From Syntrophaceae bacterium (GTDB taxonomy: Bacteria > Desulfobacterota > Desulfomonilia > Desulfomonilales > Desulfomonilaceae), in the NCBI GenBank assembly GCA_014874425.1, contig JACWAG010000480.1, positions 1 through 7,142 on the forward strand: DNA of 7,142 nucleotides, read 5' to 3'. Below, piece by piece: positions 1 to 6,266 of this stretch. The translations under genes and the position numbers were made by a program. Under the pieces are notes generated by a model. That model did not search any database, was not told the origin of the DNA, and saw only the letters and a list, made by a program, of their open reading frames with translations. Every line of letters begins with the position of its first letter. Position 1 is the stretch's first letter.

Positions 1-1663
1 AGCTTACAGAGACCTCCGCCACCTGGGCGACGAAGCTGTTAAAAGACTTGTGTAGAGCTATGCCGCGACCATGGCCTTCGGGAAGCGCAGTTTCCCACCC
101 GGCTTTTTGCGCCGCCAATTCCAAAACAGCTCGATGCCTGGGCTGATTAGCGAGAAGGTTGCGTCGGAATTCATAACAGTTCTTGCCTGCCGCATGGGCC
201 AGTTCGTCCATGAAACTCTCGACTACAAAAGCAGTGTGAGAATGGCCGACTGAACGCCACCACTGCACTGGCACTCCCATTTTTGTGGTGTGCAAGTCGA
301 CGATAAGGTTCGGTATCGAATATGGGATGTCTTTCGCCCCTTCAACTGATGTTTCATCAATTCCGTCGGCGGAAACCATGACTGCTTCGGAGGGCGTTCC
401 TGTCATGATTGACTGGCCTACAATAGTGTGACGCCAGCCGACTATGTTTCCATCGGAATCTATCCCACCGACGATTCTGTCGTACCACATAGGGCGGTAC
501 CATCCCCCCCTCGTGTCGTCTTCCCTGGTCCAGACTACTTTGACTGGGACCTTTATCGCCTTTGCTACCTGAACTGCCATCACGACGAAATCAGCTTGTG
601 GATTGCCCCTTCGTCCGAATGCGCCACCGAGAAGTGTGGTGTGAATTTTCACCTTGTCGGGATCCAGACCGGCGACCTGAGCCGCCGCGATTCGGTGCAG
701 AGTCTGGGCCTGTGTTCCTGTCCAGATCTCACAACTGTCGGCACGCAGATCTACAACACAGTTCAGGGGCTCCATTGACGCGTGGGCCAGGTAGGGGACT
801 TCATATGCGCTAGTCAACACTTTGGCGGCTTTCTGGAAGGCCTGTTGAGGATCTCCGTCCGTCCTCGCCACTATCCCCGGCGTTTTGCTCAGCTCTGCGT
901 AATGTTCCCGCATGCTCTCTGTGGAAAGCGTCGCGTTCTCCCCATCATCCCAGACGATCTCGAGCGCGTCCCGCCCAACCTTGGCGGCCCAAAAGCCACT
1001 CGAGACCACAGCTACTCCTGATGGAACCAGTACCACGTCCTTGACACCGGGAACGGCTTTGGCCTTATCGGCGTTGAAGCTCACCACTTTTCCCCCGAAC
1101 ACGGGAGGTCGCGCAACCACAGCGACAAGCATACCGGGGATTTTTACATCAATGCCGAACACTCCCTTTCCGTTGGTCTTGTTGGGAGTATCCACGCGTT
1201 TCACCGGCTTGCCGATGATTTTGAATTCAGATGGATCCTTAAGCTGGACGTCTTTGGGCTCGGCCATTGTAGCGGCTTTGTCTGCAAGTTGGCCGTAGGT
1301 GAGATGTTTCCCGCTCGAATGGATCACCCTGCCATTCTGGGCTCGACAGCTTTCTTTGTCCACCTTCCACGTGTCGGCCGCCGCTGCGATGAGCATTTCA
1401 CGAACGGTCGCCCCGACCTTGCGTAATCGTTCCCACTCGCTTGACACACTCGTGCTACCGCCAGTCCCCTGAACTCCCCATTGGGTGTGATTGTAGGATG
1501 GATCAACGGGAGCGGGTTCAACGACAACCTTGCTCCAGTCGCACTCGAGTTCTTCCGCCACTAGCATAGGCAAGGAGGTGTATACCCCCTGTCCCATTTC
1601 CGAATGGTTGACGATGATCGTAACCGTTTCATCTGAGCCGATGCGAACGAATGGGTTCAGCAT
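1..1663 (-). CDS. Molybdopterin-binding large subunit of an isoquinoline-1-oxidoreductase-type (IorB-like) molybdenum hydroxylase, 3' partial
   Basis: I translated this frame by hand. It is open without a stop from the ATG at 1663-1661 to the window edge, giving 554 residues; the gene continues past base 1. Family marks are GQGVYTSLPM (about residues 24-33), TGGSTS (67-72), WTGTQ (314-318), LLGGAFGRRGNPQADF (344-359) and WTREDD (378-383). These belong to the xanthine-dehydrogenase/aldehyde-oxidase superfamily, IorB branch, which binds molybdopterin cytosine dinucleotide and hydroxylates N-heterocycles or aldehydes with electrons leaving through the partner [2Fe-2S] subunit. Members usually run to over 700 residues, so the C-terminal part, including the region of the catalytic glutamate, is missing here. 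The [2Fe-2S] subunit lies directly upstream. The start was chosen from GGAGG seven bases before the ATG. Family members normally carry a Tat leader ahead of this point; none is encoded. The exact substrate cannot be read from sequence. Confidence 0.93.
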   Translation of the reverse strand, partial: MLNPFVRIGSDETVTIIVNHSEMGQGVYTSLPMLVAEELECDWSKVVVEPAPVDPSYNHTQWGVQGTGGSTSVSSEWERLRKVGATVREMLIAAAADTWKVDKESCRAQNGRVIHSSGKHLTYGQLADKAATMAEPKDVQLKDPSEFKIIGKPVKRVDTPNKTNGKGVFGIDVKIPGMLVAVVARPPVFGGKVVSFNADKAKAVPGVKDVVLVPSGVAVVSSGFWAAKVGRDALEIVWDDGENATLSTESMREHYAELSKTPGIVARTDGDPQQAFQKAAKVLTSAYEVPYLAHASMEPLNCVVDLRADSCEIWTGTQAQTLHRIAAAQVAGLDPDKVKIHTTLLGGAFGRRGNPQADFVVMAVQVAKAIKVPVKVVWTREDDTRGGWYRPMWYDRIVGGIDSDGNIVGWRHTIVGQSIMTGTPSEAVMVSADGIDETSVEGAKDIPYSIPNLIVDLHTTKMGVPVQWWRSVGHSHTAFVVESFMDELAHAAGKNCYEFRRNLLANQPRHRAVLELAAQKAGWETALPEGHGRGIALHKSFNSFVAQVAEVSVS

Positions 1664-1725
1664 GGAATTTCCTCCAGAGGTTTCAGCCACCTGACTGAAC
1701 GAACGATGTTGATGATCTCGGTCAT
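1657..1725 (-). other. 22-codon leader ORF, likely remnant of the large subunit's Tat leader
   Basis: The ATG at 1725-1723 overlaps the TGA of the small-subunit gene (ATGA), the usual arrangement for translationally coupled subunits. The frame reads MTEIINIVRSVRWLKPLEEI and then PC before TGA at 1659-1657. MTEIIN followed by an R/S/LK-rich stretch resembles Tat leaders of IorB-type proteins (MTEIIN-xSRRxFLK), but the twin arginine is absent and no hydrophobic segment follows. Its stop codon lies a few bases from the ATG at 1663-1661, so ribosomes ending here could restart on the main frame. In the main frame, the codons just before 1663 read VAETSGGNS, which looks like the normal continuation into LNPFVRIG. 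A deletion with a frame change is the simplest reading. Translation of the leader is not proven. Confidence 0.55.
1671..1675 (-). promoter_or_regulatory. Ribosome binding site of the large subunit (internal restart)
   Basis: GGAGG on the minus strand ends seven bases before the ATG at 1663. It lies inside the 22-codon leader ORF, so it supports re-initiation at the ATG that begins MLNPFVRIG rather than translation from the ATGA overlap alone. Confidence 0.7.
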
Positions 1726-2228
1726 TTTTTCAGATCTCCTTCAGTCACCATCGCCGACGCTCGATGAATGGCGCTACGGATCCGCTGATAGGTCCCGCAC
1801 CGACAAATGTTGTTGGACATGGCCTCGTCGATGTCCTCGTCCGATGGTGTTGGATTCTCCGCTAGAAGGGCAGCAGCGGTCATTATCTGGCCGGAATGGC
1901 AGTAACCGCACTGCGGGACATCTTCCTCGATCCACGCCTTCTGAACCGGGTGATTTCCGTCCGCGGAAAGCCCTTCGATTGTCGTGATCTCCTTTCCCAC
2001 TACATCCGAAACATGAGTTCGGCAGGACCGCACCGCCTTTCCATCCACATGCACGGTACAGGCGCCGCAGACCGATATGCCGCAACCGTACTTTGTTCCG
2101 GTAAGACCAATCTCATCCCGAATTACCCACAAAAGCGGGGTATCGGGCTGGACGGCGACCGTGTACTCTTTGCGGTTAACATTGAGTTTCACCTTGAGAA
2201 AGCTCTGCTGATCAGTTGTCTCCGCCAT
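1722..2228 (-). CDS. [2Fe-2S] subunit of an isoquinoline-1-oxidoreductase-type (IorA-like) molybdenum hydroxylase
   Basis: This 168-residue protein has the normal family length and carries both iron-sulfur clusters of the xanthine-dehydrogenase small subunit. The N-terminal plant-ferredoxin-like domain has C49, C54, C57 and C69 (YGCGISVCGAC, then RSC). The C-terminal helical domain has C107, C110, C142 and C144 (CGYCHSGQIM, then NNICRCGTY). Its role is to pass electrons from the molybdenum centre of the large subunit, encoded directly downstream, to an acceptor. No signal peptide is present; in this family the small subunit is normally carried by the leader of the large one. One oddity is His111 where most relatives have Gln (CGYCQ). 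The ATG at 2228 follows AAGGAGG by eight bases; an in-frame start at 2306 would run into the pirin gene and is less likely. The stop overlaps an ATG (ATGA) that opens the leader of the next gene. Confidence 0.95.
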   Translation of the reverse strand: MAETTDQQSFLKVKLNVNRKEYTVAVQPDTPLLWVIRDEIGLTGTKYGCGISVCGACTVHVDGKAVRSCRTHVSDVVGKEITTIEGLSADGNHPVQKAWIEEDVPQCGYCHSGQIMTAAALLAENPTPSDEDIDEAMSNNICRCGTYQRIRSAIHRASAMVTEGDLKK

Positions 2229-2236
2229 GGATTCCG

Positions 2237-2243
2237 CCTCCTT
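2237..2243 (-). promoter_or_regulatory. Ribosome binding site of the [2Fe-2S] subunit
   Basis: AAGGAGG on the minus strand lies eight bases before the ATG at 2228. It decides against the longer in-frame start at 2306. The 49-base gap to the pirin stop holds no hairpin or terminator. Confidence 0.8.
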
Positions 2244-2277
2244 GATAGTTGATTCATAATAATGACGCAGGAAATTA

Positions 2278-3189
2278 CTATCTTTTGTGTTTAATGAATT
2301 CGCCATTGTTGTATTCTTCGAAGGCGATTCTCAGTTCATCCTGTGTGTTCATCACGATCGGTCCATACCAGGCCACAGGTTCACCGATTGGTCTACCCGA
2401 TATGAGGAGAAATCTGACGGCGTCACCCTCTGTAGAGACCATCACCTGGTCGCCATCCCCAAAGAGGACCAGGCTGCGGTTGCTTATGAACGGGTTTGCT
2501 TGCATGTCAAAATAATTACTCCCCTCGATCTCATAGGAAAATGGTTTTTTTTCATTGCAGAAGCAACCTTTCCCGTCGATAACATATGCTAATACGGTGT
2601 GGCCTCGCTTGGTGGGATGAATGAATTCTGATCCGGAAGGGACTGTTACATCAAGGTATTCCGGGTCGGTGATGATGTCACGAACCGGACCTTGCTTGTC
2701 GCCCACCTGGCCGCATATTGCTCTGATCCGCGCTCCATCCTCAAGTAATATTTCCGGAACCTGCTCGCTTTTCACGTCCCGATAGCGAGGGTCCATCATC
2801 TTGTGAGTCCTCGGGAGATTCGCCCATAGTTGGAATCCGTACATCCGGCCATTTGAGTCTCCTTGAGGCATTTCCTGGTGTATGATACCGCTACCGGCCG
2901 TCATCCATTGTATGTCGCCCGCTGATATGACTCCCTGATTCCCCATGCTGTCACCATGTTCGACGTCCCCCTGGATCACGTACGTGATTGTCTCAATCCC
3001 ACGATGTGGATGCCAGGGGAAACCCTTGATATAGTTTTCAGGATTGTCTGAGCGAAAATCGTCTAACAGGAGAAATGGATCGAACATCGGGACATGGGTG
3101 AATCCAAAAACCCGGTGAAGGTGAACTCCCGCTCCTTCGATCGTGGGTTTGCTCTTTAAGACCTTCCTGATCTTTCTCATTTGAGCCAT
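2278..3189 (-). CDS. Pirin family protein (bicupin)
   Basis: This 303-residue protein is full length for pirins. The N-terminal cupin has the metal-binding pattern intact: H60 and H62 in WHPHRGIET, then H104 and E106 in GIIHQEMP, equivalent to the His-His-His-Glu iron ligands of human pirin. The C-terminal cupin ends with the family signature GEPVAWYGPIVMNT followed by a short acidic/basic tail. Pirins are cytosolic; some, such as E. coli YhhW, show quercetin 2,3-dioxygenase activity, and others act as redox-sensitive protein partners. Intact ligands make a metal-dependent role possible here, but substrate or partner cannot be inferred. The ATG at 3189 is preceded by AAAGGAG with a seven-base spacer; a TTG one codon upstream is less likely. 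It starts 23 bases after the channel gene and precedes the [2Fe-2S] gene by 49 bases. An eight-A run (2545-2552 on the plus strand as T) sits in the coding frame without disrupting it. Confidence 0.95.
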   Translation of the reverse strand: MAQMRKIRKVLKSKPTIEGAGVHLHRVFGFTHVPMFDPFLLLDDFRSDNPENYIKGFPWHPHRGIETITYVIQGDVEHGDSMGNQGVISAGDIQWMTAGSGIIHQEMPQGDSNGRMYGFQLWANLPRTHKMMDPRYRDVKSEQVPEILLEDGARIRAICGQVGDKQGPVRDIITDPEYLDVTVPSGSEFIHPTKRGHTVLAYVIDGKGCFCNEKKPFSYEIEGSNYFDMQANPFISNRSLVLFGDGDQVMVSTEGDAVRFLLISGRPIGEPVAWYGPIVMNTQDELRIAFEEYNNGEFIKHKR

Positions 3190-3196
3190 CAACGTA

Positions 3197-3203
3197 CTCC
3201 TTT
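3197..3203 (-). promoter_or_regulatory. Ribosome binding site of pirin
   Basis: AAAGGAG on the minus strand lies seven bases before the ATG at 3189, within the 23-base gap after the channel gene. It selects that ATG over the TTG codon directly before it. Confidence 0.75.
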
Positions 3204-3212
3204 GTTTTCAGC

Positions 3213-4340
3213 CTAGAAATGACCTGTATCGCGTTTGCGTGAGGGACGTGAACTCGGTTCCCACACGCTCATCTGCCAATTGTCACGATGCGCGAATTCA
3301 TGCATCCAAGGTGGGAGGGTTATACAAAAATACTTGGAAAGGGCGCAAATGTAGGGTTCATACATATCGCGCAGCTCCCCAAGCTTTCGGTTGGCATCGT
3401 CTCCTTCGCTAAGCCTTAAGCCGGACGCGGCCAAAGTAGAGCGTAAATGGGCCAGTTCGTTTGCAGAAAGCCGATCCCGCTCCGGCTCGAAGGGAGGAGT
3501 CTGAAAAATAATGGCAAGGTCCACCACAGCGTGTCGCGCCATGGCAAAAGTGCGTTGGGCCTGACGTTGACAGGCTCCCTCCACGCCGGTCACCACAAGC
3601 GAAGTCGAGTCCAGAATTGTTGTAAGAGCCGCAAGCCAGGACTGATTGTCATGCTGTGAACGAAAGTACGCAAGCACTGGATAAGACAGGTGGATCTCGA
3701 GGAACTCTGCTGACCAAAGCTCCCACTCGTGGAGAAGTTCCTGCAATGCCTCCATTCCGTAGCTGTCCCGGTGTCGGAGCAATAGTTCCGCTGCGGTCGG
3801 AGGCGAGCCCGCGCGTGCGTCCAGCAGGGAAATACTTACCTCTCGACGGGAAAAGGACTGATTTAGCGGAGGCACATACCCGATGATCAAAGCCAGAAAA
3901 GCGAATCCCATTCCCGCTTCCAGGACAACAAGGAGTCTGGCAAGAGTAGTGCCAGGAGAAACGTCCCCCAATCCCAGAGTAAAAAAGGTTGTACCACTCA
4001 GATAAAGGTCCGTGATAAAATTCTGCTGACTATCCGGAGTATTTAGTCCGGAACCTCCGGCCCAGTGCAGACACCCGAAGCCAATTATCAGGCCGAGCGC
4101 CCACACTCCTACCAGCGCCAGCAGAGAGAGAGGACCGTAGAAACTGAAATAGCCTTCTCTACGCTTTGCTGCTAACAGAGATGAACATATAGCGGAATAG
4201 GCTAGCCAGGTGTACCGATAGAAAAGACGGGTAAGGCGAATTCGGCGAGTCACACGGCGGGGAAGAATAATTGTCTCAAAAGCGTCCCATAGAACCAGCA
4301 GCAGGAGGCTCCCCCCGAGTATGGCAATCAGGATTTTCAT
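3213..4340 (-). CDS. Two-pore-domain-type potassium channel family protein (Ion_trans_2)
   Basis: This 375-residue inner-membrane protein has hydrophobic segments at about residues 3-26, 43-58 (weaker), 69-94 and 133-156. Between the last two lies a pore loop with the filter-like sequence TTFFTLGLGD (117-126), matching the TxGxGD signature of K+ channels with Leu in place of the usual Tyr. Charged clusters (RRVTRRIR, KRRE) after the early segments suit cytosolic anchoring. The last 215 or so residues are soluble, largely helical in appearance, and include LSYPVLAYFRSQHDNQSWLA. I see no RCK/TrkA-N nucleotide-binding Rossmann motif. Selectivity and gating are inferred from the filter only. ATG 4340 was chosen because GGAGG lies five bases upstream; a GTG two codons earlier overlaps that site. 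It follows the amidohydrolase by 39 bases, across a perfect hairpin, and precedes pirin by 23 bases. A channel inside an enzyme operon is unexpected. Confidence 0.88.
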   Translation of the reverse strand: MKILIAILGGSLLLLVLWDAFETIILPRRVTRRIRLTRLFYRYTWLAYSAICSSLLAAKRREGYFSFYGPLSLLALVGVWALGLIIGFGCLHWAGGSGLNTPDSQQNFITDLYLSGTTFFTLGLGDVSPGTTLARLLVVLEAGMGFAFLALIIGYVPPLNQSFSRREVSISLLDARAGSPPTAAELLLRHRDSYGMEALQELLHEWELWSAEFLEIHLSYPVLAYFRSQHDNQSWLAALTTILDSTSLVVTGVEGACQRQAQRTFAMARHAVVDLAIIFQTPPFEPERDRLSANELAHLRSTLAASGLRLSEGDDANRKLGELRDMYEPYICALSKYFCITLPPWMHEFAHRDNWQMSVWEPSSRPSRKRDTGHF

Positions 4341-4345
4341 GTTCA

Positions 4346-4350
4346 CCTCC
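4346..4350 (-). promoter_or_regulatory. Ribosome binding site of the channel gene
   Basis: GGAGG on the minus strand lies five bases before ATG 4340. It directly abuts the 3' arm of the hairpin at 4351-4372, so folding of that hairpin could affect access of the ribosome. Confidence 0.75.
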
Positions 4351-4372
4351 GATCAGGGCGTTCATCCTGATC
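4351..4372 (-). repeat. Intercistronic inverted repeat / RNA hairpin upstream of the channel gene
   Basis: On the minus strand the arms are GATCAGG and CCTGATC, a perfect 7-bp stem with an 8-base loop (ATGAACGC). It begins seven bases after the amidohydrolase stop and ends directly against the GGAGG of the channel gene. There is no following T-run, so it is not a standard intrinsic terminator. It could tune translation of the channel gene, act as an mRNA processing or stability element, or be a protein-binding site. A terminating ribosome on the amidohydrolase stop would overlap it, which suits translational coupling. Confidence 0.65.
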
Positions 4373-4379
4373 TTGTTCG

Positions 4380-6200
4380 CTAGAAGGCCAAGCAATCGCA
4401 GCCCAAGGCCCACAGACCGGATTCGCTAAGCACCCACCTGTGCGCATTTGTCCCAACGGCGTGGCTGTGGTCGCCTGTATGCGCCCACGGTTTCGTCTGC
4501 GTGGCGTCTGTGCCGGCGTACCCGCCGTAAGCTTTAACCGGCGACCAGTCGGGACTAACGGGAAGCGGTGGTGGTCCCAATCGCTGGAACTCGTCCGCGG
4601 CGAACACAACACGACCTCCGACGATGGTCATTACCGATTCGAGGCGCTTGATCCGCTCTTCCGGGATAGAAAAGTAGTCGGAGGAGAGAACACAAAGATC
4701 GGCCAACTGCCCAAGCGCAATTGAGCCCTTCTTGCCTTCCTCGGAAGAGAACCAACTGCTCCCGACTGTGTAGAGGCGGAGCGCTTCCATGCGGTCGAGC
4801 CGGTTGCTCTCGGGATAGAGCGCAGCGCCCCCAACGGTTTTGCCGGTGATGAGCCAGTAAAGCGCGATGAAGGGGTTGTAGCTTGAGACCCTCGTTGCGT
4901 CTGTGCCCGCGCCAACAGGGACACCCAACTCGAGCATCCGTCTGATGGGAGGGGTTCGTTGCGCTTGTTTCTCTCCGTATCGATCGACGAAATATTCGCC
5001 CTGGAACGCCATTCGGTCTTGCACTGCGATGCCACCGCCTAGCGCCTTGACGCGCTCGATGTTGTGATCGGAGATTGTTTCACAATGGTCAAAGAACCAG
5101 TGAAGCCCGTCGAATGGAATTTCGCGGTTTACTTCTTCATATACTTTTAAGGCGCGCGTGATCGTCTTGTTGTAGGTAGCGTGGAGGCGGAACGGCCACC
5201 GATTTTCGGCGAGATGACGGATGACCTTCTTGAGTTCGTCCTCCATCACGGGCGGTATCTCCGGGCGCGGCTCAAGGAAGTCTTCGAAATCAGCAGCCGA
5301 GAATACGAGCATCTCACCAGCGCCGTTCATCCGGCAGAAGTCGTCGCCCAACCCAGGACGTGTCATCTGTGTCCATCGCTGGAAGTCTGCCAACTCCTGG
5401 TTCGGCTTTTGCGTGAACAGGTTGTATGCGAAGCGGACGGTTAACTCGTCTCGTTTATGAAGTTCGTCGATGACCCCGTAGTCGTCCGGGTAATTCTGAA
5501 AACCGCCGCCGGCGTCGATGACGCTTGTAATACCGAAACGGTTGAGTTCGCGCATGAACTGCCGTGTCGAGTTCATCTGGTCCTCACGAGAGAGCTTCGG
5601 TCCTTTCGCGAGCGTGGAATACAGAATCATCGCGTTCGGGCGTGCGATGAGCAGTCCCGTCGGGTTGCCGCGCTTATCTCGCTGAATCTCGCCGGCAAGC
5701 TGCTCAGGCGTGTCTTTCGTATAACCGACGGCGCGCAAGGCCGCTCCGTTAAGAATCGCACGGTCATAGAGATGCAGTACAAAGACCGGCGTGTCTGGCG
5801 CTACTCGGTTGATCTCGTTCAAAGTCGGCATTCGGCGCTCCGCGAACTGGAACTCTGTCCACCCACCGATTACTCGGACCCACTGCGGCGCCGGCGTCCG
5901 CGCCGCCTGATCCTTTAGCATGCGCAAAGCGTCCGATAACGACGGCACGCCATCCCAACGCAGTTCCATATTGTAATTGAGGCCGCCACGGATCGGATGC
6001 ATGTGCGAGTCGTTCAGGCCGGGGATGACGGTTCTGCCCCCTATATCTATCACCTTCGTTTCTGGGCCACGTTGCCGCAGAATCTCATCACTGGTTCCGA
6101 CGGCGCTGATCCTGCCGTCCTCGATAGCGATCGCTTCGGCGAACGATGGTAAGCCATTTGTGGCTATCTTAGCGTTATGAAGTATGCTGTCGGGCTCCAT
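4380..6200 (-). CDS. YtcJ-like metal-dependent amidohydrolase (Amidohydro_3)
   Basis: This 606-residue protein is near the usual length for the family. It begins with the small beta-sandwich segment (AIAIEDGRISAVG, 23-35), then the first metal motif GLNDSHMHP with H66 and H68. Further ligand candidates are H340 (FRLHAT), H372 (FDHCET) and D434 (GAGTDATR), completing the pattern of the amidohydrolase superfamily TIM barrel. The C-terminal sandwich returns with GSIALGQLADLCVLS (492-506). YtcJ-like enzymes hydrolyse N-substituted amides or formamides, but the substrate here is unknown. No signal peptide is visible, so it is probably cytosolic. The last 35 or so residues are His/Cys-rich (HTGDHSHAVGTNAH, then LGCDCLAF). 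ATG 6200 is preceded by AAAGGAGG with five bases between; the longer in-frame start is a TTG lying upstream of that site. It is 66 bases after the cysteine hydrolase and 39 bases before the channel gene. Confidence 0.93.
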   Translation of the reverse strand: MEPDSILHNAKIATNGLPSFAEAIAIEDGRISAVGTSDEILRQRGPETKVIDIGGRTVIPGLNDSHMHPIRGGLNYNMELRWDGVPSLSDALRMLKDQAARTPAPQWVRVIGGWTEFQFAERRMPTLNEINRVAPDTPVFVLHLYDRAILNGAALRAVGYTKDTPEQLAGEIQRDKRGNPTGLLIARPNAMILYSTLAKGPKLSREDQMNSTRQFMRELNRFGITSVIDAGGGFQNYPDDYGVIDELHKRDELTVRFAYNLFTQKPNQELADFQRWTQMTRPGLGDDFCRMNGAGEMLVFSAADFEDFLEPRPEIPPVMEDELKKVIRHLAENRWPFRLHATYNKTITRALKVYEEVNREIPFDGLHWFFDHCETISDHNIERVKALGGGIAVQDRMAFQGEYFVDRYGEKQAQRTPPIRRMLELGVPVGAGTDATRVSSYNPFIALYWLITGKTVGGAALYPESNRLDRMEALRLYTVGSSWFSSEEGKKGSIALGQLADLCVLSSDYFSIPEERIKRLESVMTIVGGRVVFAADEFQRLGPPPLPVSPDWSPVKAYGGYAGTDATQTKPWAHTGDHSHAVGTNAHRWVLSESGLWALGCDCLAF

Positions 6201-6205
6201 GTAGG

Positions 6206-6213
6206 CCTCCTTT
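6206..6213 (-). promoter_or_regulatory. Ribosome binding site of the amidohydrolase
   Basis: AAAGGAGG on the minus strand lies five bases before the ATG at 6200. It overlaps the first codons of the longer TTG-initiated reading at 6218, which argues against that start. Confidence 0.8.
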
Positions 6214-6266
6214 ATCAATCCATTGGTTTTTGGTAAAGGGCATGGACCATCCCCGCTCCCAGGCTG

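Noticed and set aside
504..510. Run of seven C (G on the coding strand) as a phase-variation or frameshift site
   Set aside because: The frame is intact on both sides (WTREDDTRGGWYRP) and a 7-base run inside a conserved motif is not enough to claim switching.
71..1298. Several plus-strand open frames of 60-128 codons across the left end
   Set aside because: They lie antisense to the molybdopterin subunit, whose minus-strand frame is open throughout and shows clear family motifs; the plus frames have no recognisable domain.
1324..1527. Short minus-strand open frame within the large-subunit gene, suggesting a broken gene
   Set aside because: It is an out-of-frame shadow. The true frame reads through from 1663 to 1 without a stop, so the gene is partial at the edge, not a pseudogene.
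1657..1725. Programmed ribosomal frameshift joining the MTEIIN leader to the large subunit
   Set aside because: I see no slippery heptamer before the leader stop, and a joined product would still lack a hydrophobic signal segment; re-initiation at 1663 is simpler.
2229..2306. Longer [2Fe-2S] subunit starting at 2306
   Set aside because: It would overlap the pirin gene and lacks the AAGGAGG that stands before the ATG at 2228; the extra residues do not resemble a signal peptide or any family N-terminus.
2545..2552. Run of eight T (A on the coding strand) in pirin as a slippage site
   Set aside because: It encodes Glu-Lys-Lys in the normal frame of a full-length pirin; nothing indicates a useful alternative product.
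4351..4372. Intrinsic terminator between the amidohydrolase and the channel gene
   Set aside because: The stem is followed directly by GGAGG and not by a T-run, so termination is not supported; it was kept as a hairpin of unknown role.
4380..5035. Minus-strand frames of 66-134 codons inside the amidohydrolase region
   Set aside because: They overlap the amidohydrolase in other frames, have no family motif and no clear ribosome site.
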